Shown: one piece after another, positions 16,840 through 23,797 of the stretch
How the letters are laid out: each line of letters opens with the position of its first letter
Numbering within the stretch: the stretch's first letter is position 1
Assembly: GCF_002257645.1 (NCBI RefSeq)
Contig: NZ_NQMO01000001.1
Location: 186,001 to 250,000, forward strand
From: Paenibacillus sp. XY044
GTDB taxonomy: Bacteria > Bacillota > Bacilli > Paenibacillales > Paenibacillaceae
Direction of reading: 5' to 3'
DNA: 64,000 bases
Position numbers and translations under genes: made by a program
Notes under the pieces: generated by a model
The model's database searches: none
Told to the model about the DNA's origin: nothing
What the model saw: only the letters and a program-made list of their open reading frames with translations

Positions 16840-17589
16840 TTGATTGAAGTCAACCATCTGAGATTAAGCTTTGGCAGCAACGAAGTGCTCAAGGGAATCG
16901 ACCTGTCGATCGAAAAAGGTCAAGTGACCGTCATCATCGGGCCTTCCGGCTCGGGAAAAACGACGCTGCTCCGGTGCATCAACCTGCTGGAAATCCCGAC
17001 GGAAGGCACGCTGCGGATCGGTGATTCCGCCTTGTCGTTCAGAGCGGGCTCCAAGCCGGGCAGGGGGGACATCCTGGCTTTCCGGCGGAAAACCGGCATG
17101 GTTTTCCAATCGTATAATCTGTTTCCCCATATGACGGCCCTGCAGAACGTAATGGAGGCGCAAGTCATCGTGCAGAAAAAGAGCAGAGCCGAGGCCAAGG
17201 CCAGGTCGCTTGAGCTTTTGGGCAAGGTAGGACTTGCCGGTAAAGCGGATTCCTATCCGCATCAATTGTCCGGGGGACAGCAGCAGCGGGTCGGTATTGC
17301 CCGGGCAATGGGCATCGGTCCGGAGCTGCTTTTATTCGATGAACCGACGTCCGCCCTGGACCCTGAGCTGGTCGGCGAAGTGTTGAAAGTCATTAAAGAG
17401 CTGGCTGTGGAAGGCATGACGATGGCTATCGTAACCCATGAGATGAAATTCGCGAGCCAGGTGGCGGACCGGATCGTGTTTATGGACGAAGGAACGATTA
17501 TGGAGCAGGGAAGCCCGGATGAGGTGTTAAACCAGCCGGCGCAGGAGCGGACGAGACAGTTTTTATCCCTGCTGAGTGAGCCGGTTTAG
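16840..17589 (+). CDS. Polar amino-acid ABC transporter, ATP-binding protein
   Basis: A 249-residue ABC ATPase. Walker A is GPSGSGKTTLLR (about 31-42), the Q-loop lies in GMVFQSYNLFPHMT, the signature is LSGGQQQRVGIARA, Walker B is LLLFDEPTSALDPE and the switch histidine is in VTHEM. This matches the GlnQ/HisP subclass. The start is TTG at 16840, preceded by GAGGGA, 19 bases after the permease stop. It completes the importer operon. Confidence 0.95.
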   Translation: MIEVNHLRLSFGSNEVLKGIDLSIEKGQVTVIIGPSGSGKTTLLRCINLLEIPTEGTLRIGDSALSFRAGSKPGRGDILAFRRKTGMVFQSYNLFPHMTALQNVMEAQVIVQKKSRAEAKARSLELLGKVGLAGKADSYPHQLSGGQQQRVGIARAMGIGPELLLFDEPTSALDPELVGEVLKVIKELAVEGMTMAIVTHEMKFASQVADRIVFMDEGTIMEQGSPDEVLNQPAQERTRQFLSLLSEPV

Positions 17590-17787
17590 GGAGCGATGGA
17601 AGTCCTTGAGATTGCGGGCAGTTCTGGAACGGGGAAGGCTTTCCGGATCGGGTGTTCCGGTGGCTGACAGTATCCTTTTCAGGTACTTTGATGTCAACAG
17701 GGGCCGAATTGCCTTTGTTAGGACACACGGCAGTTTGGGAGTAATGTCTGGGAGAATAATGAGAGCGTAAATAGCGGGAAAGAACGC

Positions 17788-17815
17788 AATAGCTGCATTG
17801 ATGCAGCTATTTTTT
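17788..17815 (+). terminator. Terminator downstream of the ABC importer operon
   Basis: AATAGCTGCAT (17788-17798) pairs with ATGCAGCTATT (17801-17811), and a run of six Ts follows. It lies about 200 bases after the ATPase stop and resembles the hairpin at 18028. Confidence 0.8.
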
Positions 17816-18027
17816 GTGCGCGGGTTAGAGGATCGGTGCTAAGGGCATGGTTCTTTTACTGCATGAGGACTGAAATGACGAGCCGTCGGGCTCGCTTGCC
17901 AGCAGGATTTGCGGGTCTAAATAGAGTAGAAGTTTTCGCTAAGATTTAGGGAACGGAGTTATCTTGTGACTAGGACAAAGTCACCCGTAAATGCATCTAT
18001 TTATTGTGTTTTACCAAAGACAGAATA

Positions 18028-18053
18028 AATAAATGCAAAAGTGCATCTATTTT
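18028..18053. repeat. Hairpin repeat related to the 17788 terminator
   Basis: AATAAATGCA (18028-18037) pairs with TGCATCTATT (18042-18051) with one mismatch and an AAAG loop, then ends in Ts. The arms resemble those at 17788-17811, and a half copy (TGCATCTATTT) lies near 17992. Together they suggest a small dispersed hairpin repeat. Confidence 0.45.
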
Positions 18054-18130
18054 CGCCCAAATTTGTGGCAGCTTCTAACATGCAGGAAGTCACACCCCAA
18101 TTTTGGAAGCGCTCGAGATGCCGTCTTTCG

Positions 18131-18160
18131 TTGGAATCCGCAGCCCGAACATAGTACAAT
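18131..18160 (+). promoter_or_regulatory. Promoter for rnhB
   Basis: TTGGAA (18131-18136) and TACAAT (18155-18160) are 18 bases apart, about 90 bases before the rnhB ATG. Confidence 0.55.
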
Positions 18161-18251
18161 AAAAAAGATAGATTGCGAGTTTGGTAGATTTGCCATGGGA
18201 ATGAGCGGCAGAAACCTTCTGGCAGCTGCAGTACGGAGGAGGAAAGACAGC

Positions 18252-18899
18252 ATGGATGCGGAAGAAATCGAGCAGTCCTCGAGGGACCTGCTAAAATATG
18301 AGCGCGAATACATAGAAAAAGATTATCGGTACATAGCGGGTGTCGACGAGGTTGGAAGAGGCTGTTTGTTTGGCGACGTGGTGGCGGCGGCGGTAATACT
18401 GCCGGAAGGACTCGTTCTGGAGGGCGTCGACGATTCGAAAAAATTGAGCGCCAAAAAACGGGACCTTCTATACGATGTTATTATGGAGCAGGCGCTTGCC
18501 ATGAGCGTCGGGTATGTGGATGCCCGCACGATCGATGAGATCAACATTAAGCAGGCGGCCCGCCTGGCCATGAAAAAAGCGGTGCTTGGCCTGACGATCG
18601 CCCCGGATTTTCTGCTGGTGGATGCGGAGCGTGTGGATGTGACCGTTCCGCAGCTGGCGATCATCAAGGGGGACGCAAACAGCCAATCGATCGCCGCGGC
18701 TTCGATCGTGGCCAAGGTGAGCCGGGACCGGCTGTGTGAAGGGGAATGGGAGGCGAAATATCCCGAGTACGGGATCGCCATCCATAAGGGCTACGCAACC
18801 AAGCTGCACCGCGAGCAGCTGGCGGCTCTGGGACCTACGCCGATGCACCGCCGGAGCTTCTTGAAAAACATGGAAGTCGTGCAGCAGACCCTGTTCTAG
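18252..18899 (+). CDS. rnhB: Ribonuclease HII
   Basis: A 215-residue RNase HII that cleaves the RNA strand of hybrids and single ribonucleotides in DNA. Catalytic acidic residues lie in GVDEVGRG (Asp32, Glu33). Later motifs are DDSKKLS (about 60-66), LLVDAERV, GDANSQSIAAASIVAKVSRD and the C-terminal HKGYATKLH. The ATG at 18252 follows GGAGGAGGA; the longer frame from 18033 starts within the intergenic repeats and is rejected. About 35 residues precede the catalytic motif, as in Bacillus RnhB. Its 3' end forms part of the terminator stem. Confidence 0.95.
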   Translation: MDAEEIEQSSRDLLKYEREYIEKDYRYIAGVDEVGRGCLFGDVVAAAVILPEGLVLEGVDDSKKLSAKKRDLLYDVIMEQALAMSVGYVDARTIDEINIKQAARLAMKKAVLGLTIAPDFLLVDAERVDVTVPQLAIIKGDANSQSIAAASIVAKVSRDRLCEGEWEAKYPEYGIAIHKGYATKLHREQLAALGPTPMHRRSFLKNMEVVQQTLF

Positions 18900-18914
18900 G
18901 GCTGCTGTTTTTTT
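18883..18914 (+). terminator. Terminator overlapping the rnhB stop
   Basis: AGCAG and CCCT (18883-18892, one bulge) pair with AGGG and CTGCT (18898-18906). Seven or so Ts follow at 18908-18914. The left arm lies inside the coding sequence. Confidence 0.85.
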
Positions 18915-19320
18915 GTCAGGCAGGTGCGAAGTTTCGCCGACTACTGCTAGTTTTTACCGGAAAGGCTAGGCTGATTGTGTGGACTATTGATAGTGTATTT
19001 TTCCTTGCCGATCATCATCTCACGTCGATGATGAACAGACCAAGCTTACCAAAAAACAGTCCAACCTTAGTTGAAAGCGAAACGCTGTTCCGGGAAAAGA
19101 CTTCTTTCACTTGGAATTGCAAGCTGCTGTGATGATGTTCAAGTTTCTAAAACCAGAAGAACTATGCATTTATGCCGACGTTGCAGGAGAGGGACACCTT
19201 TGGGTAATAAGAATTCTAACTCATGTAACAAAGATCGCATCACGGATAGACGGGCTACAGCCCGCGACTCTTTCAGCCGATAAATAAATAAGCGAAGCAA
19301 TACGAAAGGGGGAGAGGGAC
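18900..19320. other. Intergenic region before ylqG
   Basis: About 420 bases with no credible gene. Contents are the rnhB terminator tail, a perfect 8-bp TCATCATC/GATGATGA hairpin (19012-19034) and a CGGGC-UACA-GCCCG hairpin (19250-19262). A sigma-D-like promoter lies at 19256-19283. I found no match to a c-di-GMP or other riboswitch core that I know, although the location before a motility gene makes that worth a covariance search. Confidence 0.5.
19256..19283 (+). promoter_or_regulatory. Sigma-D (flagellar sigma) type promoter for ylqG-ylqH
   Basis: GCCGATAA at 19276-19283 is an exact match to the remembered Bacillus sigma-D -10 element (GCCGATAA/T). TACA at 19256-19259, 16 bases upstream, approximates the TAAA -35. 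It lies 38 bases before the TTG start of ylqG. Confidence 0.6.
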
Positions 19321-21363
19321 TTGAATATCGGTTCACTGCTGCGCGGTATGATGGGGGATACCAAAGCGGGCGAGACCAAGCAGCTGGATTTGAAGGAAGG
19401 CCAGGTCGTCCGCGGCGTCGTGCTGAGCGTCTCCGAAGACGGCCAGGAGGCTGTCCTGCAGATCCAAGGCGTAAAAGTGCGAGCGGCGCTGGAAACGCCG
19501 CTGCAGCCCGGCCAGGCGGCGGTACTGCAGGTACAGCCGGACAATGGCGGTGGCCTCCCGGTATTGAAACCGATGCAGGGTTCCCCCTATGGGACCGGGA
19601 CCCCGATGACGCTCGCAGATGTGCTGCAGTCGCTCGAACTGCCGGATACGCCGGAGAACCGGGCTATGCTGGAGGCGCTGCGGTCTTCGGGCGTATATGT
19701 AACGAAAGAAAACGCAGCCTTCTTCAAGGACGCGCTGACGTTGAAACCTGCTGGGGTCAGCACGGAGCAGTGGCTTAGCGCCACGGCGATTGCCAATCAG
19801 CGCGGACTTCCGCTGACGGGCGAAAGCATCCGCGGGCTGCAGCAGGCGGTATTCGGCCCGCCGGTGCACCAGCTGCTTCATGCGCTGGAGGAACAGCTGA
19901 ATGCGTTCGCAGCGCAGGCTGCAGCGGGTTCGGAAGAAGCGGGCACCGCCGCCAAGAGTGGTCAGGCTGTCAATACGCCACCGGTTTTGGGACAGCAGCC
20001 GCCGGGTTCAATACCTGGAGCGGGTGTGCAGCCAGGAGCGGGCAGTATGGCAGCTCCGAAGTCTGAGCCAGCAGCTGCTGCTCGCAACCCAAGGAGCCCC
20101 GAGCAAATGGGAGATGCCGGGAAGTCAGCGGGGCGCGCGGCTGACGGATCATCCGCTGCCGGCACGGCTGCAGCGGGGTCCCATCCAGCGGAGGCACTTC
20201 AGCCGCTGGTCGCAAGGGTGCAGGCGCTGCTGCCGCAGCTGCGCGCGGCACCACTAACGGGTGCCGCCGCACCAACGCCCGCCCCGGCTGAGCCGGTGGG
20301 CGGGCCCACGGCCGGCGGCTTCGCCGCGCCGGCCGCGGAGCCTGCGCCGCAGCACGCGGCGCAGGGAGGCGAAGGCCCCGCGGGCACGGGGCCTTCGCCC
20401 AAGACGCCCCTGTCCCACGGCGCGGAGCCGTGGGTGGGGCGTCTCTTGAAGCTGCTCGGTGCGGAGCACGAGCAGCAAGGCGTGCGCGCGGCGCTGCAGC
20501 AGCCCGCGCAGGGGCCCGATGCCGCGGCGGGGAACGCGCGGCAGCCCATGGCTGCACCGGCCGCAGGCCAGGGTGCAGCGGCAGAAGCAGGCCCGGCACA
20601 GCCGGGGCCTGCACCGGGAGCGGCCAGCGCGGCAGTGGCCGCCGCTGCGCAGCCCGCTCCCCAAGCCGCGGACGGTGCGGAGCTGACCGTCCGGCCGCAT
20701 GCGGTTCAGCAGCAGCATCCCGGCCCGGCGCAACACGCGGTCCGGCCGGAGCAGCTGGCTGAGCCCGCTGCGCGCATGGAGCAGGCGCTGCAGGAAACCG
20801 GGCAGCGCGACACGCTGAAGGGACTCCTCCTTCAGCTCGTCCAGGACGACACTGCGCCGCCGGCTTTGAAGGAAGCGGCGCAGCAGGTCATCTCGCAGCT
20901 GACCGGCCAGCAGCTGCTCCTGAACACGGACCGGACGGCCCCGTTCGCCCAGGTCACCTTGTTTTTGCCGCTGAACGGACCGGATGGCCAGGAGACGGCG
21001 TCGGTTCATGTTCAGTCCAGGCGTGGTCCCAAGGGGGAACTGGACGCTTCCAACTGCCGTTTGTGGTTTGATCTTCAGATGAAGCATCTCGGACAGACGC
21101 TGATCGACGTCCAGATCGTCGACCGAATCGTCAGTCTGAAGGTTCATAATGATCAGGAATGGGCTCAGTCCCTGGTGGAGGACAGACGGTCTGAAATCGC
21201 GGATGCCCTATCCTTCATCGGCTACCAGCTTCTAACGCTTAAAGCCGGTCCGCTCCCGTCCCTGGCGGTCGAGCCGCCAGCTGGTTCGAATCCGGCCATG
21301 AGCGGACACCGCGTGTCGGATTACGTGCCACAGAGCTACAAGGGGGTGGATATGAGGGTATGA
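19321..21363 (+). CDS. ylqG: YlqG, FliK-like hook-length control related protein
   Basis: A 680-residue protein in three parts. The N-terminal domain (about 1-200) includes a small beta-rich section (GQVVRGVVLSVSEDGQEAVL). The central region (about 200-500) is very Ala/Pro/Gly/Gln-rich and likely unstructured, with DNA far more GC-rich than its surroundings. The C-terminal domain (about 520-650) resembles the FliK Flg_hook fold: RLWFDLQMKHLGQTLIDVQI, then a strand with ISLKVHNDQE-like spacing and a helix ending SFIGYQLLTLKAG. The architecture matches FliK molecular rulers. The start is TTG after AAGGGGGAGAGGG. The stop overlaps ylqH by 4 bases. A substrate-specificity role is inferred. Confidence 0.8.
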   Translation: MNIGSLLRGMMGDTKAGETKQLDLKEGQVVRGVVLSVSEDGQEAVLQIQGVKVRAALETPLQPGQAAVLQVQPDNGGGLPVLKPMQGSPYGTGTPMTLADVLQSLELPDTPENRAMLEALRSSGVYVTKENAAFFKDALTLKPAGVSTEQWLSATAIANQRGLPLTGESIRGLQQAVFGPPVHQLLHALEEQLNAFAAQAAAGSEEAGTAAKSGQAVNTPPVLGQQPPGSIPGAGVQPGAGSMAAPKSEPAAAARNPRSPEQMGDAGKSAGRAADGSSAAGTAAAGSHPAEALQPLVARVQALLPQLRAAPLTGAAAPTPAPAEPVGGPTAGGFAAPAAEPAPQHAAQGGEGPAGTGPSPKTPLSHGAEPWVGRLLKLLGAEHEQQGVRAALQQPAQGPDAAAGNARQPMAAPAAGQGAAAEAGPAQPGPAPGAASAAVAAAAQPAPQAADGAELTVRPHAVQQQHPGPAQHAVRPEQLAEPAARMEQALQETGQRDTLKGLLLQLVQDDTAPPALKEAAQQVISQLTGQQLLLNTDRTAPFAQVTLFLPLNGPDGQETASVHVQSRRGPKGELDASNCRLWFDLQMKHLGQTLIDVQIVDRIVSLKVHNDQEWAQSLVEDRRSEIADALSFIGYQLLTLKAGPLPSLAVEPPAGSNPAMSGHRVSDYVPQSYKGVDMRV

Positions 21364-21662
21364 GCAGCAAGCCGCAGGAGCCGTCCCCAATTTTAAAAAA
21401 AGCCGTCGCCCTCAAATACGCACCCGGTGACAACGAAGCCCCGGTAGTGGTTGCCAAAGGCCGGGGGAAAGTGGCGGATACAATTCTCGAGACGGCCAAG
21501 GAACACGGGGTTCCCGTTCAGGAGGACGCCGCGTTGGTGGAGGTCCTCTCCAAGCTGGACCTGGACCAGCAAATCCCGCCGGAACTGTATCACCTTGTCG
21601 CCGAGGTCCTCAGTTATATTTACCGGGCGGATCGGCTCGCTCGGGAAAGGCCATTTGAATGA
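21360..21662 (+). CDS. ylqH: YlqH, FlhB C-terminal domain homologue
   Basis: A 100-residue cytoplasmic protein that aligns by eye with the post-cleavage half of FlhB in this same window. Compare AVALKYAPGDNEAPVVVAKG here with AVALKYEGSKMEAPQIVAKG in FlhB, followed by similar IPPELYHLVAEVLSYIY and IPADLFQAVAEVLAYVY segments. It has no transmembrane domain and no NPTH autocleavage motif. Such FlhB-like fragments can act in export switching in other flagellated bacteria. It overlaps ylqG and yraN by 4 bases each, so translation is coupled. The role here is inferred. Confidence 0.88.
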   Translation: MSSKPQEPSPILKKAVALKYAPGDNEAPVVVAKGRGKVADTILETAKEHGVPVQEDAALVEVLSKLDLDQQIPPELYHLVAEVLSYIYRADRLARERPFE

Positions 21663-22045
21663 ACGGACGGGAAGGAAGAGCCAAGGATAACCGCCGTCAA
21701 AAAGGAGCAGCAGCTGAACAGGCAGCGGCGGACCTGCTGCTGTCTAAAGGCTATCGCATCCGGGACCGGAACTGGCGCTGCCGCAGTGGCGAACTGGACG
21801 TGATCGCTGAGGATGGCGGCGTCATAGTCTTTGTGGAGGTGCGCAGCCGGACCACCGGCACCTCTTTCGGCACAGCAGCGGAGTCCGTTAATTTCCGCAA
21901 AATCCGCCAGGTCCGCAGCACGGCCGAGGTTTATCTTCACGCACAGCGGCTGGAGGATCGAGAGATTCGCTTTGACGTCGTTGCCGTGAAGTTGGGACGC
22001 GATTTGAGCATTGCCGCGATGGATCATATTCAGGGAGCGTTCTAG
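21659..22045 (+). CDS. yraN: YraN family protein (UPF0102, putative endonuclease fold)
   Basis: A 128-residue protein with an endonuclease-like fold. Conserved features are AAAEQAAADLLLSKGYRIRDRNWR at the N-terminus, the catalytic-looking GELDVIAEDGGVIVFVEVRSR (about 44-64, Glu-Asp and Glu-Val-Arg) and a later RFDVVAVK. Function is unproven, and members sit near DNA-processing genes. The ATG overlaps ylqH by 4 bases, and a perfect terminator follows. This marks the end of the conserved block before the AT-rich patch. Confidence 0.92.
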   Translation: MNGREGRAKDNRRQKGAAAEQAAADLLLSKGYRIRDRNWRCRSGELDVIAEDGGVIVFVEVRSRTTGTSFGTAAESVNFRKIRQVRSTAEVYLHAQRLEDREIRFDVVAVKLGRDLSIAAMDHIQGAF

Positions 22046-22060
22046 GACGATCCCGGCATA

Positions 22061-22096
22061 AAAAACTTCCAATAGCATGTTATTGGAAGTTTTTTT
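22061..22096 (+). terminator. Terminator after yraN
   Basis: AAAAACTTCCAATA (22061-22074) and TATTGGAAGTTTTT (22081-22094) form a perfect 14-bp stem with a 6-base loop. Ts continue to 22096. Confidence 0.92.
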
Positions 22097-22164
22097 ATTA
22101 TCCAATTTTCACAGAGGCTGGCTCGATCCACTCAATTGACGGAAAAATAAAGGTAAAAGTCCTT

Positions 22165-22404
22165 TTGGAGGATTCCTTTCAAGTTTGGTACTTTGGAGGA
22201 TTGCAGGACCTTCTTGAGCATAGAGATATTATTACAGCTATAATCATTATAGAGTCAAAAATGGCCCTTAAAAAAAGTAATTATTTTCCTGAATATGATG
22301 GTAATATGAACTATAAAAAGACGATTCATGGGAGGTATCATGAGGAATATTTTGAATTTTCTTGTGACTTTTTTGGTGTTCTGGGTAGGCAATCAGTACT
22401 TTAA
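22165..22404 (+). pseudogene. Unrecognised ORF, probable truncated gene remnant
   Basis: The frame encodes a coherent-looking peptide, reading IDGKIKVKVLLEDSFQVWYFGG before a TTG start candidate at 22165. It stays open upstream back into the yraN terminator, which suggests loss of the original 5' end. The 3' part overlaps the following membrane protein gene by 65 bases in another frame. I do not recognise a family. Base composition is AT-rich, unlike yraN. Confidence 0.25.
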
Positions 22405-22699
22405 TCAATATATTTCGATCACAGACACTAAAACTTTAGTAATTGCATCTCTTCTCATGTTCATCATTAGTCTTTTATTCAGTTTAGCCATGGTACTATC
22501 GGTTATGTTGATCACTGTAGGGATCGGGTGTTTAACCACACCAGCTTTAATAATTGCCTCGATAGTACTGACACCAATTAAACTTTGGCTTCTAGACAAA
22601 TACCTTAATGGATTTGAGATACATGGATTTTGGACATACGTGATACTTACTATTGTTCTTAGTATATTCACAGCGAAAGTAAAGGAGAGACATGACTAA
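22340..22699 (+). CDS. Small integral membrane protein, unknown function
   Basis: A 119-residue protein with about four hydrophobic helices. It opens with MRNILNFLVTFLVFWVGNQY, then LVIASLLMFIISLLFSLA, a central LITVGIGCLTTPALIIAS segment and a final helix ending in VKERHD. The layout is reminiscent of the four-helix phage holin family IV/YvlD type, but I cannot confirm this. The ATG at 22340 is chosen because GGGAGG lies 4-5 bases upstream; an ATG at 22328 has no site. Codon use and GC are well below those of neighbouring core genes, suggesting transfer. Confidence 0.65.
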   Translation: MRNILNFLVTFLVFWVGNQYFNQYISITDTKTLVIASLLMFIISLLFSLAMVLSVMLITVGIGCLTTPALIIASIVLTPIKLWLLDKYLNGFEIHGFWTYVILTIVLSIFTAKVKERHD

Positions 22700-22722
22700 A
22701 GAGATGACAAAAAGCATGTGAT

Positions 22723-22860
22723 GTGTTACCCATCTCAATTGTGTTTATATTTTCGCTTCCAGAAGATAAACGATTTATTGCAGTAGGTATATTTCCATCA
22801 ATATTTTGGATTTTGTATTATTCATGGATCGCATTAGAGAATAGAAAAAAAGATACTTAG
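22723..22860 (+). CDS. Very small hydrophobic ORF or membrane protein remnant
   Basis: A 45-codon frame from GTG. It has two hydrophobic stretches (PISIVFIFSL and FIAVGIFPSIFWILYYSWIAL) and a charged LENRKKDT tail. No clear ribosome site precedes it, and an in-frame stop lies just upstream. It may be a toxin-like peptide or the end of a decayed membrane protein between the small membrane protein gene and kptA. Confidence 0.25.
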   Translation: MLPISIVFIFSLPEDKRFIAVGIFPSIFWILYYSWIALENRKKDT

Positions 22861-22901
22861 AACAAATATTTTATTAGGAAAGAAGAAGGGAGGGAGACAA
22901 A

Positions 22902-23450
22902 ATGCTTAACAGTAAACAGGAAGAAAGCTTAAGCAAATTTATGAGTAAAATACTCAGACATACTCCTGAACAATTCGGGATTGAATTAGATCATGAAGGC
23001 TATTGTGACATCCGGGATCTGATTAACGGAATAAAATCTGAGAAAAGATGGTCTGCAGTAAGTGAGTCAGATATCAAGCAAGTTGTAGATCATTGTCCGA
23101 AGCAAAGATATGAAATTGTTAATGGGTACATAAGAGCCAATTATGGTCATAGTTCAGGGAGATTAGAGTACAAAGAAGCCATTCCACCATCAATTCTTCT
23201 TCATGGGACGAACGCAAAGGTTGCTGCTGTGATCTTGTCTGAAGGAATAAAGCCAATGGGTAGAAAATATGTACATTTATCTGAAGGAGTTGAGTTCGCA
23301 AGCTTAGCAGGTAAGAGAAGAGGAGAACTTGTTATACTTCAGGTTGATACTCAACGAGCCGTTCAGGATAATGTGAAGTTTTATCTTGCCAATAATGGTG
23401 TTTGGCTCGCCGATTTTGTACCTGCCAGGTACTTGACTAAGTTTCAGTAA
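22902..23450 (+). CDS. kptA: RNA 2'-phosphotransferase (Tpt1/KptA family)
   Basis: A 182-residue protein of the family that moves an RNA 2'-phosphate to NAD+, releasing ADP-ribose 1''-2''-cyclic phosphate. The N-terminal LSKFMSKILRHTPEQFGIEL holds the Arg19-His20 pair. IRANYGHS (about 77-84) and LLHGTN (99-104) are present. The last block is GRKYVHLSE with Arg121. These cover the family's Arg-His-Arg-Arg active-site pattern. AGGGAGGGAG precedes the ATG. The gene is AT-rich and sits in a patch of remnants, pointing to horizontal acquisition. Bacteria lack the tRNA-splicing substrate, so its natural RNA target is unclear. Confidence 0.9.
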   Translation: MLNSKQEESLSKFMSKILRHTPEQFGIELDHEGYCDIRDLINGIKSEKRWSAVSESDIKQVVDHCPKQRYEIVNGYIRANYGHSSGRLEYKEAIPPSILLHGTNAKVAAVILSEGIKPMGRKYVHLSEGVEFASLAGKRRGELVILQVDTQRAVQDNVKFYLANNGVWLADFVPARYLTKFQ

Positions 23451-23494
23451 AACGTATTTTTCTTATAATCATATCCTGGAGAGAAGATTGGGTT

Positions 23495-23571
23495 ATGAAA
23501 GAGATAAGGATTTAATTATCGAAGTTTTAAAGTATATCGAAGAGCACAATAAAGCTACTAATAACATGTAA
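23495..23571 (+). pseudogene. Frameshifted remnant of a DUF2513-like gene
   Basis: The frame ending at 23571 encodes ERDKDLIIEVLKYIEEHNKA. This resembles the N-terminus of DUF2513 phage-associated proteins, which begin MKRD-x-(D/E)-L-I-R-x-I-L. The ATG at 23495 reads ATGAAAGAGAT; adding one A to the A-run would give MKRDKDLIIEVLKYIEE in frame. GGAGAG lies upstream. This suggests a single-base deletion plus 3' truncation. The family match is from memory. Confidence 0.4.
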
Positions 23572-23637
23572 AAATCAAGTGGGACGACAGCGTAGAGGAG
23601 CGTGTATTGTGCAGTTACATGGCTTTGGTCATGACGA

Positions 23638-23667
23638 AAAAAATCTGCCTTTAATGGCAGTTTTTTT
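23638..23667 (+). terminator. Terminator downstream of the kptA region
   Basis: CTGCC (23645-23649) and GGCAG (23656-23660) are flanked by A-rich and T-rich arms (seven Ts at 23661-23667). The hairpin could work in both directions. Confidence 0.75.
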
Positions 23668-23797
23668 GTTTGTGAGCCCCGGTGTCTCTGTCTCTTCTGA
23701 TGATTTCAAAAAGGCGCCTCATATCCCCTAATAACGTCTGTGGCTGAGCATCTAGCTGCTGGTAGAGCTCAGCGTTCCTCTTTTGTAGGTTAGATAG
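23651..23797 (-). pseudogene. Orphan coiled-coil fragment (minus strand)
   Basis: The minus frame between an upstream in-frame stop (23800-23798) and a stop at 23653-23651 encodes about 48 residues. It includes LQKRNAELYQQLDAQ and LLGDMRRLFEIIRRDRD, which look like the C-terminal coiled coil of a larger regulator. There is no start codon or ribosome site, so it is probably the tail of a lost gene. The family is not identified. Confidence 0.25.

Larger units (their letters stand above)
17590..18251. other. Intergenic region between the ABC operon and rnhB
   Basis: No convincing gene was found in these 662 bases. It holds a terminator at 17788-17815 and a small CGAGCC/GGCTCG hairpin near 17879-17894. 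A GTGAC/GTCAC repeat lies at 17966-17984. A lone TGCATCTATTT motif is near 17992, a related hairpin is at 18028-18053, and the rnhB promoter is at 18131-18160. Short open frames at 17576-17770 lack ribosome sites and family resemblance. Confidence 0.6.

Noticed and set aside
18033..18251. N-terminal extension of rnhB
   Set aside because: It would include the rnhB promoter and a repeat hairpin; the ATG at 18252 has a strong ribosome site and gives normal length.
19071..19283. 70-codon frame upstream of ylqG
   Set aside because: Basic, cysteine-scattered peptide with no ribosome site; it ends inside the sigma-D promoter.
19140..19300. c-di-GMP riboswitch before ylqG
   Set aside because: The location is attractive, but I could not find the conserved core or tetraloop pairings.
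20254..21147. Long frames on both strands across the centre of ylqG
   Set aside because: Extreme GC makes stop codons rare in all frames; only the ylqG frame joins recognisable ends.
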